A stretch of 64,000 bases of DNA from Cohaesibacter marisflavi (GCF_900115225.1 NZ_FOVR01000010.1:146982-210981); one strand, 5' to 3'. Numbered from the stretch's first letter, positions 53,801-63,954 are shown. Program-made: numbers and translations. Notes: generated by a model not told the origin, from the letters alone.

Positions 53801-54418
53801 ATGTCCAAGCGCCATTCTCAGAAGTATAAAATTGACCGCCGTATGGGCGAAAATATCTGGGGTCGTCCGAAGTCCCCGGTAAACCGCCGCGAATATGCAC
53901 CGGGCCAGCATGGCCAGCGTCGTAAAGGCAAACTGTCTGACTTCGGTCTGCAGCTGCGTGCAAAACAGAAGCTGAAAGGCTACTACGGCAACATCTCCGA
54001 GAAACACTTCCTGCGCATCTACAAGGAAGCAAACCGTCTGAAGGGCGATACCTCGGAACTGCTGATCGGTCTGCTGGAGTCCCGTCTGGATGCCATCGTA
54101 TACCGTGCGAAATTCGTTGCTACCGTGTTTGCTGCTCGTCAGTTCGTAAACCACGGCCACGTTAAAGTGAACGGCCAGCGCGTCAACATTCCTTCCTACC
54201 GTTGTAAGGTTGGCGATGTGATTGAAGTGCGCGATCGTTCCAAGCAGCTCGCTTTCGTTCTGGAAGCAACCCAGCTGGCTGAGCGTGATGTGCCTGATTA
54301 CATCGAAGCAGACCACAACAAAATGACCGCCACCTACAAAGCTATGCCGCAGCTGGCCGACGTGCCATATCCTGTCGTCATGGAACCGAACCTGGTGGTC
54401 GAATTCTATTCCCGTTAA
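53801..54418 (+). CDS. rpsD: 30S ribosomal protein S4
   Basis: S4 is a primary 16S rRNA-binding protein of the small subunit. The 205-residue product starts [20 protein letters not shown], and has the S4 RNA-binding domain with [20 protein letters not shown] and [25 protein letters not shown] site precedes the ATG. It lies alone rather than with rpsM/rpsK, as in other alphaproteobacteria. Confidence 0.98.
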   Translation: MSKRHSQKYKIDRRMGENIWGRPKSPVNRREYAPGQHGQRRKGKLSDFGLQLRAKQKLKGYYGNISEKHFLRIYKEANRLKGDTSELLIGLLESRLDAIVYRAKFVATVFAARQFVNHGHVKVNGQRVNIPSYRCKVGDVIEVRDRSKQLAFVLEATQLAERDVPDYIEADHNKMTATYKAMPQLADVPYPVVMEPNLVVEFYSR

Positions 54419-54445
54419 GGGAAACGGAATTACCGTCGAATTTGC

Positions 54446-54477
54446 AAAAGGCTGTCCCAAGTGGCAGCCTTTTGTCG
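54446..54477 (+). terminator. Terminator of rpsD
   Basis: A 9-bp AAAAGGCTG/CAGCCTTTT stem (54446-54454 with 54465-54473) with a 10-base loop; the T run is part of the 3' arm. It lies 27 bases past rpsD. Confidence 0.75.
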
Positions 54478-54574
54478 TATTGGGCTTTGGCTCAAGAGAA
54501 ATGCCAAACCATCGTTGAGCTTGCTGCTTGCTTTTGCTAATGCAGAGGCAAATGACTGACCGGGAAAGATCAAT

Positions 54575-55543
54575 ATGAGTGACTCTATGAGTGACGCTGT
54601 TTTGCCAGTGGTTGAAGCGCCTGCCGTTCTGCCGGATGAGGATGACCTTTGTCACCCCATGTTTCGCAATGCGCCCAGCTCGGTGTCCTTCAAGAAGCTG
54701 CGCAAGCGGCTGCTGCGCAATGTGCGAGCGGCGATTGACGACTATAATATGCAGACCAAGGGCCGGAAATGGCTTGTGTGCCTTTCTGGTGGCAAGGATT
54801 CCTATGGCCTTCTGGCACTTCTGCTCGATTTGAAATGGCGCGGTCTGCTGGATGTTGACCTTCTGGCCTGTAATCTCGATCAGGCGCAGCCGGGCTTCCC
54901 ATCCGATGTGTTGCCGCGCTTCTTTGAGGAGCATGATATTCCTCACCATATCGAGCGGCAGGATACCTATTCCATCGTCAAGGAGAAGATCCCGGAGGGC
55001 AACACCTATTGTTCTTTGTGTTCGCGGCTCAGACGCGGCAATCTCTATCGCATCGCGCGTGAGCATGGCTGTGACGCTGTGCTGCTGGGGCACCACAGAG
55101 ATGACATTCTGGAGACCTTCTTTCTCAATTTGCTGCATGGAGGGCGATTGGCAACCATGCCGCCCAAGCTCAAGAATGAAGAAGGTGATCTGATGCTGTT
55201 CCGGCCGCTGGCCTATTGCGAGGAAAAGGATCTGGCCAAATTTGCTGAACTGATGAAGTTCCCGATCATTCCGTGCGATCTGTGCGGGTCTCAGGATGGT
55301 TTGCAGCGGCAGGAAGTGAAGGCCATGTTGCAGGGCTTTGAAGCCCAGCATAAGGGCCGTACACAGGTTATGTTCCGGGCACTCTCAAACATCCGCCCGT
55401 CGCATATGCTGGATACCAAATTGTTTGATTTTCAGGGTCTGTCGCTGGAAGATGATCGGGCAGGGGATGACAGTGACGATGCGGAAGGCTGTGCAGCTGT
55501 TACCGCACTATCGCAGAATTTCCTTACCATGCATGACAAATAG
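54575..55543 (+). CDS. ttcA: tRNA 2-thiocytidine(32) synthetase TtcA
   Basis: TtcA thiolates cytidine 32 of certain tRNAs with an iron-sulfur cluster and ATP. The 322-residue product has the PP-loop SGGKDS at residues 71-76, the cluster cysteines C146 and C149 in [12 protein letters not shown] and a further pair C234/C237 in [12 protein letters not shown]. The Asp/Ser-rich N- and C-terminal tails are variable. Together with the TrmJ-like gene two anticodon-loop position-32 modifiers lie close by, perhaps coincidentally. Confidence 0.94.
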   Translation: MSDSMSDAVLPVVEAPAVLPDEDDLCHPMFRNAPSSVSFKKLRKRLLRNVRAAIDDYNMQTKGRKWLVCLSGGKDSYGLLALLLDLKWRGLLDVDLLACNLDQAQPGFPSDVLPRFFEEHDIPHHIERQDTYSIVKEKIPEGNTYCSLCSRLRRGNLYRIAREHGCDAVLLGHHRDDILETFFLNLLHGGRLATMPPKLKNEEGDLMLFRPLAYCEEKDLAKFAELMKFPIIPCDLCGSQDGLQRQEVKAMLQGFEAQHKGRTQVMFRALSNIRPSHMLDTKLFDFQGLSLEDDRAGDDSDDAEGCAAVTALSQNFLTMHDK

Positions 55544-55607
55544 CTGCGTTGAATCGGTTTCTCAAGAAATGGAAACAAGGGACTCTGCGGCTTTGTGATT
55601 AGACAAA

Positions 55608-55641
55608 AAGAAAACCCGGATGCTGGCATCCGGGTTTTCTT
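55608..55641. terminator. Bidirectional terminator between ttcA and grxD
   Basis: A perfect 16-bp stem (55608-55623 with 55626-55641) with a 2-base loop, A-rich on one side and T-rich on the other. It serves ttcA (plus) and may serve grxD (minus), which ends 93 bases away. Confidence 0.85.
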
Positions 55642-55734
55642 GAATCAGATTGTGAGAAACTGCCGATAAGCGATTCTTTCGATTCACTATTCTTGAATAT
55701 GTGAATGTTTTGAACACCTAGGCCCAGAAACACG

Positions 55735-56055
55735 TCAGGCGGTTGCCGGTTTTCCTAGTATTTCCTGCAGTTCCTGGCTCTGGAACATCTCGCGGATGAT
55801 GTCACAGCCGCCAACAAATTCGCCTTTTACATAGAGCTGGGGAATCGTTGGCCAGTTGGAATAATCCTTGATGCCCTGACGCAGGTCGTCATTTTCCAGC
55901 ACATTGATGCCTTTGTATGGCACATCGAGATAATCCAGAATCTGGACCACCTGACCGGAAAAGCCGCATTGCGGGAATGTGGGCGTGCCTTTCATGAAAA
56001 GCACGACTTCGTTGGATTTGACTTCGTTGTCGATCCAAGCCTGGATTTCGCTCAT
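55735..56055 (-). CDS. grxD: Monothiol glutaredoxin Grx4/GrxD
   Basis: A 106-residue CGFS glutaredoxin that carries [2Fe-2S] clusters together with BolA. The active site is C30-G-F-S in [11 protein letters not shown], followed by the glutathione-binding [20 protein letters not shown]. The ATG used ([10 protein letters not shown]) has AAGGACGG upstream; a start 15 codons earlier in frame is rejected. It is 89 bases after bolA at the end of the pur locus. Confidence 0.95.
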   Translation of the reverse strand: MSEIQAWIDNEVKSNEVVLFMKGTPTFPQCGFSGQVVQILDYLDVPYKGINVLENDDLRQGIKDYSNWPTIPQLYVKGEFVGGCDIIREMFQSQELQEILGKPATA

Positions 56056-56144
56056 ATGTCCGTCCTTCAAACTTTGCGGTTTACACATCCGGCAGACCAA
56101 GGATAGCCGTCAGCTGTGTGGAGGGGCCAGATGGTGGCGCTTGC

Positions 56145-56378
56145 TCAATCAGGCACTGAGGTTTGCAGTGCGAGAGCGTGCAATTCACCGCCCATATTGC
56201 CTTTCAGAGCTTCATATACCAGCTGATGCTGTTGTACGCGGGATTTCCCTCTGAAGCTCTCTGAGACGACTTCAGCGGCGAAATGATCGCCATCTCCAGC
56301 AAGGTCCCGGATGATCACCTTTGCATCCGGTAGTGACTGTCTGATCAGGGTTTCGATTTCGCTCGCTTCCATTGGCAT
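56145..56378 (-). CDS. bolA: BolA-family protein
   Basis: A 77-residue BolA-like protein, partner of the CGFS glutaredoxin encoded next to it in iron homeostasis and Fe-S handling. The FRGKSRVQQHQLVYEAL region contains the conserved His, and the C-terminal GELHALALQT matches the family end with its conserved His. The short form (about 80 aa) is typical of the alphaproteobacterial pur-linked BolA. Confidence 0.93.
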   Translation of the reverse strand: MPMEASEIETLIRQSLPDAKVIIRDLAGDGDHFAAEVVSESFRGKSRVQQHQLVYEALKGNMGGELHALALQTSVPD

Positions 56379-56591
56379 GCTGGTCTCCTCGAGGGCATAT
56401 TGTCAGAGAAGAAAGGAATACGCAATTGTTCGTATTCCTGCTTCGGGCAATTCTTTGGTTCATCCCGCTTTTTCAAGATCAAGGCGGGATGATCACTTCG
56501 CTTTAGCGTCCTCCGACAGACGGGGTCTGGTCAAGCTGAAAAATCGGACAATCACCAGTCTAATCTTTCAGCAAATGACCAGAGCTCAACC

Positions 56592-58790
56592 CTACTGAGC
56601 CATATAGGCCGGCAGCCAGTTTTCATGGGCCTCAGAGAGGCTGGAAACGGCAACAGAGCCATGTCCGGCAACGCTGAATTTATCGCCTTCGATCAAACCA
56701 ATGACACCGGCTTGAACTCCAGCCTTTTCGGCCTGAGCGAGAAGCGCGTTGGCTGTATCCTTGCAGCAGGTCACGACGTAGCGTGCCTGATCTTCTGCGT
56801 AGAATGCAATGTGGGGATCCTGCGCTGGCAATTCAATGGTACAACCAAGGCCGGAACGGATGGCCATCTCGGCCACTGTGATGCCAAGCCCCCCATCGGA
56901 GATGTCGTGGGCTGCGGTGATGGTGCCAGCGCGGATGGCTTCGCGCACGAAAGTGCCGTTCTTCTTTTCCAGCTCAAGGTCAACCGGAGGAGGTGCTCCC
57001 TCTTCACGGCCAAACAGTTCGGCCAGATAGGTGCTCTGACCCATTTGCGTACCGTGGCCACCAATCAGGACGATGACTTCATGCTCTGCAACGAAGGCAT
57101 TGCCGATGGCTACATCGACATCAGGTAGAAGGCCGACAGCACCGATGGCTGGGGTTGGCAGAATGGCTTCGCCGGAGGTTTCGTTGTAAAGGGACACGTT
57201 GCCCGAAACGATCGGCATATCGAGGGCTTCGCAGGCAGCGCCCACGCCCTTGATGCAGCCCACGAACTGGCCCATGATTTCCGGTTTTTCAGGATTACCG
57301 AAATTGAGGTTGTCGGTGGTTGCCAGAGGTTCGGCGCCAACGGCGTTGAGGTTGCGCCAGCTTTCGGCCACAGCCTGCTTGCCGCCTTCAAACGGGTCTG
57401 CCTTGCAGTAGCGAGGGGTTACGTCAACGGTGAAGGCGAGGCCCTTCTTGGTGCCATCCACACGGATCACGCCAGCATCGCCACCCGGACGTTGCTTGGT
57501 GTTGCCCTGAATCATGGTGTCATACTGTTCCCAGACCCAGCGGCGGGAGCACAGATTCTTGGAGCCGATCAGGGCCACAAGGCTATCCATGAGATTCTTT
57601 GGCGCGTCGACCGTTGCGTTGTCCAGCTTCGGTGTCTTTGGTGTTTCGACCCATGGACGATCATATTCTGGGGCCTCGTCGCCCAGTTCCTTGATCGGCA
57701 GGTCGGCAACCATTTCGCCCTGATGGAAAATGCGGAAGCGCAGGGTGTCCGTGGTAAGACCACATTCTGCGAAATCCAGTTCCCACTTGCGGAAGACAGC
57801 TTCTGCTGCTTCACGCTTTTCAGGATGCAGCACCATCAGCATGCGTTCTTGGGATTCAGAGAGCATCATCTCATACGGAGTCATGTTCTCTTCACGGTTT
57901 GGCACCTTGTCGAGATCAAGATCGATACCAAGGTTGCCCTTGGCGCCCATTTCAACGGCCGAACAGGTGAGGCCAGCAGCGCCCATATCCTGAATGGCGA
58001 TCACGGCGCCGGTCTTCATCAGCTCGAGGGTGGCTTCCATCAGGCGTTTTTCGCTGAACGGGTCGCCAACCTGAACGGTAGGACGCTTCTCTTCGCTGTC
58101 ATCGTCGAATTCGGCAGAGGCCATGGTGGCGCCGCCAACACCGTCGCGCCCTGTCTTTGCGCCAAGATAGACGACCGGCATGCCGACGCCCTTGGCTTCA
58201 GAGAGGAAAATCTTGTCCGCATCGGCAAGGCCCGCCGCAAAGGCGTTCACAAGGCAGTTGCCATTGTAAGAGGCGTGGAAGCTGACTTCGCCGCCAACGG
58301 TTGGAACGCCAAAGCTGTTGCCATAGCCGCCGACACCGGCAACGACACCCGAGAGTACATGGCGGGTGCGTTCATGGTCTGGTTCGCCGAAGCGCAGGGA
58401 GTTCATGGCAGCAACGGGACGGGCACCCATGGTGAAGACGTCACGCAGAATGCCGCCAACACCGGTGGCTGCGCCCTGATAAGGCTCGATATAGGAGGGG
58501 TGGTTGTGGCTTTCCATTTTGAAGACAACCGTCTGGCCATCGTCAATATCCACCACGCCCGCATTTTCGCCCGGGCCCTGAAGCACGCGAGGACCCTTGG
58601 TCGGCAGGGTGCGGAGCCATTTCTTGGAAGATTTGTAGGAGCAATGCTCATTCCACATGGCCGAGAAAATACCAAACTCGGTGAAAGTCGGCTCACGACC
58701 GATCAATTCGAGAATATGGTCATATTCTTCGGGTTTCAGGCCATGAGCGGCGATCAGCTCCGGAGTGATCTGTGGTTCGTTCTTGCTCAT
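56592..58790 (-). CDS. purL: Phosphoribosylformylglycinamidine synthase subunit PurL
   Basis: PurL converts FGAR to FGAM with ATP and ammonia from PurQ in purine synthesis. The 732-residue length is that of the small-form PurL that works with PurS and PurQ. Motifs include [20 protein letters not shown] at the N-terminus, [20 protein letters not shown], and [15 protein letters not shown]. It overlaps purQ by 4 bases (ATGA). Confidence 0.98.
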   Translation of the reverse strand: MSKNEPQITPELIAAHGLKPEEYDHILELIGREPTFTEFGIFSAMWNEHCSYKSSKKWLRTLPTKGPRVLQGPGENAGVVDIDDGQTVVFKMESHNHPSYIEPYQGAATGVGGILRDVFTMGARPVAAMNSLRFGEPDHERTRHVLSGVVAGVGGYGNSFGVPTVGGEVSFHASYNGNCLVNAFAAGLADADKIFLSEAKGVGMPVVYLGAKTGRDGVGGATMASAEFDDDSEEKRPTVQVGDPFSEKRLMEATLELMKTGAVIAIQDMGAAGLTCSAVEMGAKGNLGIDLDLDKVPNREENMTPYEMMLSESQERMLMVLHPEKREAAEAVFRKWELDFAECGLTTDTLRFRIFHQGEMVADLPIKELGDEAPEYDRPWVETPKTPKLDNATVDAPKNLMDSLVALIGSKNLCSRRWVWEQYDTMIQGNTKQRPGGDAGVIRVDGTKKGLAFTVDVTPRYCKADPFEGGKQAVAESWRNLNAVGAEPLATTDNLNFGNPEKPEIMGQFVGCIKGVGAACEALDMPIVSGNVSLYNETSGEAILPTPAIGAVGLLPDVDVAIGNAFVAEHEVIVLIGGHGTQMGQSTYLAELFGREEGAPPPVDLELEKKNGTFVREAIRAGTITAAHDISDGGLGITVAEMAIRSGLGCTIELPAQDPHIAFYAEDQARYVVTCCKDTANALLAQAEKAGVQAGVIGLIEGDKFSVAGHGSVAVSSLSEAHENWLPAYMAQ

Positions 58791-59476
58791 GCTACCTTCT
58801 CCAACAGGCTTTCGAACAGGCCGCGACCGTCGAGGCCGCCATGCAGGTCTTCGATCAGGTTTTCAGGATGTGGCATCATGCCAAGGATGGTGCCGCGCGC
58901 ATTCATGATGCCCGCAATATTGTTGCGTGAGCCGTTGATGTTGGCCTCAGCGGAGGCTTCTCCTGCCGCATCGCAATAGCGGAACAGGACACGGCCTTCG
59001 TCTTCCAGCATCTTCAGGGTGTCATCATCGGCAAAGAAGTTGCCGTCATGATGAGCGACCGGGCAGCGCATGACCTGACCTTTTTTGTAGGAAGAGGTGA
59101 AGATGGTATCATCACGCTCAACGCGCAGCTTGGTTTCCTTGCAGATGAAGGTAAGGCCGGCATTGCGCATCAGGGCACCGGGCAGAATGCCGGTTTCGGT
59201 GAGGATCTGAAAGCCATTGCAGACGCCGAGAATGCGAACGCCCTGTTTGGCCTTTTCCAAAAGATCGGCCACGATGGGTGAGCGGGCGGCGATGGCGCCG
59301 GAGCGCAAATAGTCACCATAGGAAAATCCGCCGGGCAGAATGATCAGATCGGCTTCAGGGATTTCGGTCTCGGCATGCCAGACCATCATGGGGTCTTTGC
59401 CGGAAACGGAGCGCACGGCGGCAGCCATGTCATGCTCACGGTTGGTTCCGGGGAATACGAGGATCGCAGTTTTCAT
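58787..59476 (-). CDS. purQ: Phosphoribosylformylglycinamidine synthase subunit PurQ
   Basis: PurQ is the glutaminase that feeds ammonia to PurL. The 229-residue class I amidotransferase has [15 protein letters not shown] (oxyanion region), nucleophile C86 in [13 protein letters not shown] and the C-terminal [11 protein letters not shown]is/Glu pair. It overlaps purL by 4 bases, giving coupled synthesis of the two subunits. Confidence 0.97.
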   Translation of the reverse strand: MKTAILVFPGTNREHDMAAAVRSVSGKDPMMVWHAETEIPEADLIILPGGFSYGDYLRSGAIAARSPIVADLLEKAKQGVRILGVCNGFQILTETGILPGALMRNAGLTFICKETKLRVERDDTIFTSSYKKGQVMRCPVAHHDGNFFADDDTLKMLEDEGRVLFRYCDAAGEASAEANINGSRNNIAGIMNARGTILGMMPHPENLIEDLHGGLDGRGLFESLLEKVA

Positions 59477-59520
59477 ATGTCCTGCTCCTTGACGAAAAAG
59501 GGATGCCTGGCGGCGTCCTG

Positions 59521-59739
59521 TTACAAGAGGATAAATATGGCTAGGGCTGAAGCGACGACCGGGATCAGGATGAAGACTGCTGCCTTGATGACCATGAAGC
59601 GGATGGCCTTGGCGGCTTCCTCTTTTTGGTCATAAGGTGCCCCGTCAAACTGGTCCTTGAGGGGCTGGCCTTGCGCGCCGGGAGCGGAAGGGGACATCTC
59701 AAGAGGCGATGCCTCGTCTGGTCCGTTTCTTTCACTCAT
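59521..59739 (-). CDS. Small membrane protein in the pur operon
   Basis: About 72 residues with a charged Pro-rich N-terminus and one C-terminal transmembrane helix (about 47-72; [20 protein letters not shown]). I do not recognise a family, though a small membrane protein in this position also occurs in related genomes as far as I recall. The ATG at 59739 is used; a GTG at 59775 in the same frame would add 12 residues. It lies between purQ and purS on the same strand. Confidence 0.55.
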   Translation of the reverse strand: MSERNGPDEASPLEMSPSAPGAQGQPLKDQFDGAPYDQKEEAAKAIRFMVIKAAVFILIPVVASALAIFILL

Positions 59740-59822
59740 GGGCGCCTGTGTCTCCCTGTGATTGTCTCTCTTCACGCCGGAGCCATGCTACCGGTGCGAA
59801 GGATGCCCTGTTGACGCTTTCG

Positions 59823-60068
59823 TCAGAGAATGTCGATGTGGTAATTCTCGATGACGGTGTTTGCCAGCAGCTTTTCGCACATATCGGACAATTTTGCTTC
59901 GGCTGCGGCCTTGTCAGTTTCGCCCAGCTCGATGTCAATCACCTTGCCCTGACGAACGGAGCCGATGCCGTCAAATCCCAATGCACCAAGGGCGCCTTCA
60001 ATGGCCTTGCCCTGAGGGTCCAGAACGCCGTTTTTCAGTGTGACGGTGACGCGTGCTTTCATCTTCAT
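59823..60068 (-). CDS. purS: Phosphoribosylformylglycinamidine synthase subunit PurS
   Basis: PurS bridges PurL and PurQ. The product is about 81 residues with the family start MKARVTVTLKNGVLDPQGKA and the GALGFDGIGSVRQGKVIDIE core. Two ATGs two codons apart (60068 and 60062) are possible; AAGGA spacing favours the first. An open frame extending further upstream is rejected. Confidence 0.94.
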   Translation of the reverse strand: MKMKARVTVTLKNGVLDPQGKAIEGALGALGFDGIGSVRQGKVIDIELGETDKAAAEAKLSDMCEKLLANTVIENYHIDIL

Positions 60069-60155
60069 GCTATCCTTGTTTTCCGGTTTGCTTCTTTTGC
60101 CCACCGGGAAGAGACAATGGAAAAGGCAGGGCTCATCACCCTGCCTTGTCAATGA

Positions 60156-60923
60156 TTATTTCACCAGAACCGGGCCGGAGCCCTTACGCTCGGGGGTGTT
60201 CTCGATCATGATGCCCAGACGCTTTGCAACATCCTGATAGGCTTCGATCAAGCCGCCCATTTCGCGGCGGAACCGGTCCTTGTCGAGCTTGTCGTTGGAC
60301 TCGATGTCCCACAAGCGACAGGAATCAGGGGAAATCTCGTCGGCCAGAATGACCCGCATGGTGTCGCCTTCGAAATAGCGACCGCATTCGATCTTGAAGT
60401 CAACCAGACGAATGCCGACAGCGCGGAACATGCCTGAAAGGAAGTCGTTGATGCGAATGGCCAGCGCCATGATGTCGTCGATTTCCTGCGGAGATGCCCA
60501 GCCAAATGCCGTGATATGCTCTTCGGAGACGAGCGGATCATCAAGGCTGTCATTCTTGTAGCAGAATTCGATGACAGAACGCGGCAGCTGGGTGCCTTCT
60601 TCAACACCGAGGCGCTTGGAGATTGAGCCAGCTGCGACGTTGCGCACAATGACTTCCAGAGGAATGATCTCGCATTCCTTGATCAGCTGTTCGCGCATGT
60701 TGATCCGCTTGATGAAGTGGGTCTGGATACCCAGATCGTTCAAAGCAGTGAAGATGAATTCGGAGATACGGTTGTTCAGAACGCCCTTGCCATCGATGAC
60801 TTCGTGCTTCTTGTTGTTGAATGCAGTGGCATCGTCTTTGAAATGTTGGATCAAGGTTCCTGGTTCTGGACCTTCATAAAGGATTTTTGCCTTTCCTTCG
60901 TAGATCCTGCGACGACGATTCAT
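60156..60923 (-). CDS. purC: Phosphoribosylaminoimidazole-succinocarboxamide synthase PurC
   Basis: PurC (SAICAR synthetase) joins aspartate to CAIR with ATP. The 255-residue product has the N-terminal [20 protein letters not shown] and [10 protein letters not shown] motifs, the [20 protein letters not shown] signature and [10 protein letters not shown]. First gene of the purC-purS-(small protein)-purQ-purL run on the minus strand. Confidence 0.98.
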   Translation of the reverse strand: MNRRRRIYEGKAKILYEGPEPGTLIQHFKDDATAFNNKKHEVIDGKGVLNNRISEFIFTALNDLGIQTHFIKRINMREQLIKECEIIPLEVIVRNVAAGSISKRLGVEEGTQLPRSVIEFCYKNDSLDDPLVSEEHITAFGWASPQEIDDIMALAIRINDFLSGMFRAVGIRLVDFKIECGRYFEGDTMRVILADEISPDSCRLWDIESNDKLDKDRFRREMGGLIEAYQDVAKRLGIMIENTPERKGSGPVLVK

Positions 60924-60962
60924 GAGCGTATTACCATTCAGTTTTGCCCGCGAGGGGCGGTT

Positions 60963-61196
60963 TTAAGGGGTATAAAGCCCAACACAGAACGGTGTTCCAA
61001 ATAGGGCTTTCTGAAAGTCTTCTTCCTGCGGCACGTGGTTCCCAAGGTGCAGTGCTTTCTCTGGGGAGGTGGCATCCTGCGCGATAAGAATCAGGCCATC
61101 TGCTGGCCCACTATATCCTATTTGAAGAAGGACCGGGCCAAGCTTGGGATATTTACCGAATTTTCTAGCTGCGAAGTGTTTTCCTAAGGCTGCTGA
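60963..61196 (-). pseudogene. Startless open frame upstream of purC
   Basis: A stop-to-stop frame of 77 codons on the minus strand ends 39 bases before purC. It has reasonable codon usage and a protein-like sequence (for example VLLQIGYSGPADGLILIAQD) but no ATG, GTG or TTG start. I do not recognise it. It may be the 3' remnant of a decayed gene, or chance. The rest of the 620-base gap between purC and the zeta gene shows no gene. Confidence 0.25.
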
Positions 61197-61546
61197 TTAG
61201 CGAATTCCTGCCGGTTACACAATCTTTGAAATGAGACTCTGGCAAGATTTTTCCCTTTCTTCGCTTATTCTTTTTGTTGTGCTGACTTCGTGGCATCAGT
61301 TGTGCTTGGGAAGAAAACCAAATGCGTCCATATGACGGCCTTGGGCTCAGAGGCTGAGTCTCGATTGTATTTTGGTCTTCTTTGTTTTGGTTCTATTTTA
61401 TGGTAGAATATACCTACGAAAACGTCCTTATTTTATTGCGAGGGTCAACCGGCGGCGTCATGGCATGAATGGACCGCTCCAATTGTCAAAAAACTCATTG
61501 GTCTTAGTCAATTTTTCACGTTGGGAAGGATTAGAGGAGGGGTACC

Positions 61547-61870
61547 ATGACCACGTTTGACAACAGAGAATTCGGCTATGAGGCAAAATTTGCTCATGAC
61601 CAGGAGGTCATTTTCAGGGCGACGGCCCGCCGCAACAAGCTGATAGCGCATTGGGCTGCCGACAAGCTTGGCTTTATCGAAGAAGAAGCCGGAAAATATG
61701 CTGATCTCATGATCCGCAACAGTTTGAAAGTTTCTGATGATGATGATGTCGTTCATCGCATTCTGGAGGATTTTCGCAACCATGGCATGCCTTGGTCCGA
61801 GCATCGCATCCGCCAGAAACTGAGCCACTTCATGTCCATTGCTCTTGGTGAGGTCACTGCAAGCGCCTGA
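61547..61870 (+). CDS. ATP synthase inhibitor zeta subunit-like protein (DUF1476)
   Basis: A 107-residue helical protein of the DUF1476 family, shown in Paracoccus to be the zeta subunit that inhibits ATP hydrolysis by F1-ATPase. The family start TTFDNREFGYEAKFAHDQE and the ARRNKLIAHWAADKLG segment are clear. GAGGAGG lies 6 bases before the ATG, a very strong site. It is divergent from purC, the usual place in rhizobia-like genomes. Confidence 0.9.
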   Translation: MTTFDNREFGYEAKFAHDQEVIFRATARRNKLIAHWAADKLGFIEEEAGKYADLMIRNSLKVSDDDDVVHRILEDFRNHGMPWSEHRIRQKLSHFMSIALGEVTASA

Positions 61871-62065
61871 TATCGGGCGCAGATGTATGGGGCGGACATG
61901 GTGGTGTTCGTAGATACATTCGACCGATGAGTTGTCTTCGGGATAGCTGGAATAAAGGCAAACAGTCTGCATGTCTCATTGCGCTTAAGCCCGGTGTGGC
62001 GTAAGAGCAAATGATATCGAAAAGTGTTAACTGTTTGACTTATCATAATCATTCCGGAGAATTTC

Positions 62066-62851
62066 ATGTCATCCACATTCGACAGTCTGTCGTTGGCTCT
62101 GCAAAATGCCAAGCAGAGCGGTACTCCCGTTTATAGCGGCTGGAGCCTGTTTCCCGACCCGTTGGTGGCGAGGGCGGTTGCCTCTGGCCCCTTCGATGCA
62201 CTGTTGATCGACTGCCAGCACGGTCTTATGGATTTCGCGCAATCTCAGGCTATGACCATCGCCATTGCCCAGGCTGGCAAGGCACCGCTTCTGCGCATTC
62301 CCGTCGCCGATTTTGCCTTTGTGTCGCGTGCGCTGGATTTCGGCGCGCAGGGCATTGTCGCACCCATGATCAACTCGGCAGACGAAGCCAAGGCGTTGGT
62401 TGATGCAGCGAAATACCCGCCTGTCGGACAACGGAGCTTTTCACCAGTCGGGGCCTGTGCTCTTTATGGCATGGATGCGCCGGACTATGTGAAAGAGGCC
62501 AATGAGGCGTGTGTTGTCTTTGCCATGATAGAAACCCAGCAGGCGCTGGATAATCTTGATGCAATTCTCGCAGTTGAAGGGCTTGATGGGGTGTTTGTCG
62601 GTCCGGCGGATCTCTCTCTGACCCTTCTGAAGGGCGCACGGGTGGATATGGATTGCGATCTGGCGAACGCGGCCTATGAGATGGTCGCCCAGAAAGCCTT
62701 TGCAGCGGGCAAGCTTTCTGGCATCTATGCCTTCAATACTGATTATGCCAAACGCTATGCCAGATTTGGCTACAATCTTGTTGCTGTTGGCAGCGACAGC
62801 GGCTATCTCGCAGCAGGCATGCAGCAGGTGGCTGAGGCCTTGAGGGTCTAG
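62066..62851 (+). CDS. HpcH/HpaI-family aldolase
   Basis: A 261-residue class II (metal-dependent) aldolase of the HpcH/HpaI type, which cleaves 2-keto-3-deoxy acids to pyruvate or related ketoacids plus an aldehyde. Visible are the N-terminal YSGWSLFPDPLVARAVA, the LLIDCQHGLMDF segment with its His, the RIPVADFAF and AQGIVAPMINSADEA regions, the metal ligand Glu in FAMIETQQAL and GVFVGPADLSLTLL with Asp. The substrate is unknown. It is a single gene with its own terminator. Confidence 0.88.
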   Translation: MSSTFDSLSLALQNAKQSGTPVYSGWSLFPDPLVARAVASGPFDALLIDCQHGLMDFAQSQAMTIAIAQAGKAPLLRIPVADFAFVSRALDFGAQGIVAPMINSADEAKALVDAAKYPPVGQRSFSPVGACALYGMDAPDYVKEANEACVVFAMIETQQALDNLDAILAVEGLDGVFVGPADLSLTLLKGARVDMDCDLANAAYEMVAQKAFAAGKLSGIYAFNTDYAKRYARFGYNLVAVGSDSGYLAAGMQQVAEALRV

Positions 62852-62889
62852 GTTTCCTAGCCTTTGCAAACCGCACTGCAATAATGTTG

Positions 62890-62922
62890 GAGATCTGCAA
62901 CAGGGCTGCAGATCTCTCTCTT
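62890..62922 (+). terminator. Terminator after the HpcH/HpaI aldolase
   Basis: A 10-bp GAGATCTGCA/TGCAGATCTC stem (62890-62899 with 62907-62916) with a 7-base loop, followed by TCTCTTCT. It lies 38 bases past the gene. Confidence 0.6.
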
Positions 62923-63072
62923 CTACTTTAGAATCAAGCTAAATAAATACCACTTTATTGATCCAAATCATCGAATGTTTGAAGGTTTGAAATCATTCTG
63001 TCCTAAGGGTACGACCGATACAACAGCCGGAGGAGGCTGGTTTGTCGCACTTCTATTGGCCGGGGGATTTCA

Positions 63073-63294
63073 ATGTTTAGACTTGTGGCACTCTTCTACA
63101 TCATTATTGCGCCAACCCTTGCGGGGATCTTTGCGCTCGTTCCATTGACCATGTCCGGGACGCTGTCGATCAATGCAGGCTTCTTGTTGGTGTTTGTTAT
63201 CGCTGGGGCGGTACTGGCTTTGCCGGTGTCGTGGTTCGTCGCCAAGCGCATTGATGCGCTGATTTCATCAAGAGGACCAGCTGCTTCTGCTTGA
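63073..63294 (+). CDS. Small two-helix membrane protein
   Basis: A 73-residue protein with two hydrophobic helices (about 5-25 and 35-57) and a short basic tail. It resembles short alphaproteobacterial proteins often mislabelled as CTP synthetase; nothing here supports enzyme activity. It is followed by a strong terminator, so it is an independent unit. Function unknown. Confidence 0.65.
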   Translation: MFRLVALFYIIIAPTLAGIFALVPLTMSGTLSINAGFLLVFVIAGAVLALPVSWFVAKRIDALISSRGPAASA

Positions 63295-63343
63295 AGGGGG
63301 GACTTGATACCTTCTCGGAAGCTGAGTGAAATGGTTGCGAACG

Positions 63344-63374
63344 AAAAAGGCCTGACTGTGTCAGGCCTTTTTTA
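63344..63374 (+). terminator. Terminator after the small membrane protein
   Basis: A perfect 13-bp stem AAAAAGGCCTGAC/GTCAGGCCTTTTT (63344-63356 with 63360-63372) with a 3-base loop and T run. It lies just left of the insertion sequence. Confidence 0.85.
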
Positions 63375-63390
63375 TTGTATCTACATTAAA

Positions 63391-63409
63391 CCTCCACCTA
63401 CGGTGGAGG
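63391..63409 (+). repeat. Left-end hairpin of the IS200-type element
   Basis: CCTCCACC (63391-63398), 3-base loop, GGTGGAGG (63402-63409). Hairpins of this kind at the ends are bound by the Y1 transposase. Confidence 0.75.
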
Positions 63410-63440
63410 ATTGGACAAGTTCTACATTTTCGGTAAGAGA

Positions 63441-63487
63441 CCTCCTCACTTGAACCATTGGCGTGGTTATAAGATCAAATGAGGAGG
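63441..63487 (+). promoter_or_regulatory. Leader hairpin hiding the tnpA ribosome site
   Basis: CCTCCTCA (63441-63448) is complementary to TGAGGAGG (63480-63487), which contains the GAGGAGG ribosome site 5 bases before the tnpA ATG. An inner AACCA/TGGTT pair (63453-63457 with 63464-63468) extends the fold. Sequestration of the ribosome site is a known way in which IS200 keeps transposase low. Confidence 0.7.
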
Positions 63488-63492
63488 TTTTT

Positions 63493-63927
63493 ATGGACGA
63501 AAATCACCTATCACACAGCACTTGGGACTGCAAATATCATATAGTATTCGGCTCTAAATATAGGACGAAACGTCTATATGGGGACTTGCGCCTTGAGCTG
63601 AGAGATCAATTTACCAAATTGGCATCACAAAAGGGCTGTCACATTGAGGAAGGGCATCTTATGCCCGACCACGTGCATATGCTGATCTCGATCCCACCCA
63701 AATATTCAGTGGCTCATATCGTTGGATTTCTCAAAGGAAAGACGGCTCTTTATGTGGCAAATAAGTATGCTAGAAAGCGCCGCTACAAGGGATATCACTT
63801 TTGGGCTCGTGGATACTTTGTCTCGACAACGGGCTATCAAGAGGAGGTCGTCAGACGGTATATCCGCAATCAGGAGAAGCAGGATAAGGCAACGGATTTT
63901 GCAGACCTGTTCAAGCCTAATTATTAA
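63493..63927 (+). CDS. tnpA: IS200/IS605-family Y1 transposase TnpA
   Basis: A 144-residue HUH/Y1 single-strand DNA transposase, full length for IS200-type TnpA. The HUH motif is H60-V-H62 in LMPDHVHMLI and the catalytic Tyr is Y123 in RRYIRNQEKQD, with Q127 also in place; all residues needed for activity are present. I use the ATG giving MDENHLSHST after GAGGAGG; an in-frame start 10 codons up lies within the regulatory hairpin. Probably an active or recently active copy. Confidence 0.95.
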   Translation: MDENHLSHSTWDCKYHIVFGSKYRTKRLYGDLRLELRDQFTKLASQKGCHIEEGHLMPDHVHMLISIPPKYSVAHIVGFLKGKTALYVANKYARKRRYKGYHFWARGYFVSTTGYQEEVVRRYIRNQEKQDKATDFADLFKPNY

Positions 63928-63937
63928 AGCGTAACAA

Positions 63938-63954
63938 AACCACTTCCAGTGGTT
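63938..63954 (+). repeat. Subterminal hairpin after tnpA
   Basis: AACCACT (63938-63944), 3-base loop, AGTGGTT (63948-63954), 10 bases past the tnpA stop. It may end tnpA transcription or be part of the right-end recognition region. Confidence 0.5.

Noticed and set aside
53687..55351. A 554-codon minus-strand frame opposite rpsD and ttcA
   Set aside because: It spans two well-supported genes and their terminator on the other strand. No family features.
56462..56490. Inverted repeat ATCCCGC/GCGGGAT between bolA and purL
   Set aside because: The loop is long (15 bases) and no T run follows on either strand, so I do not call it a terminator.
57492..58979. A 495-codon plus-strand frame opposite purL and purQ
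   Set aside because: It crosses the boundary of two certain genes and has no domain pattern.
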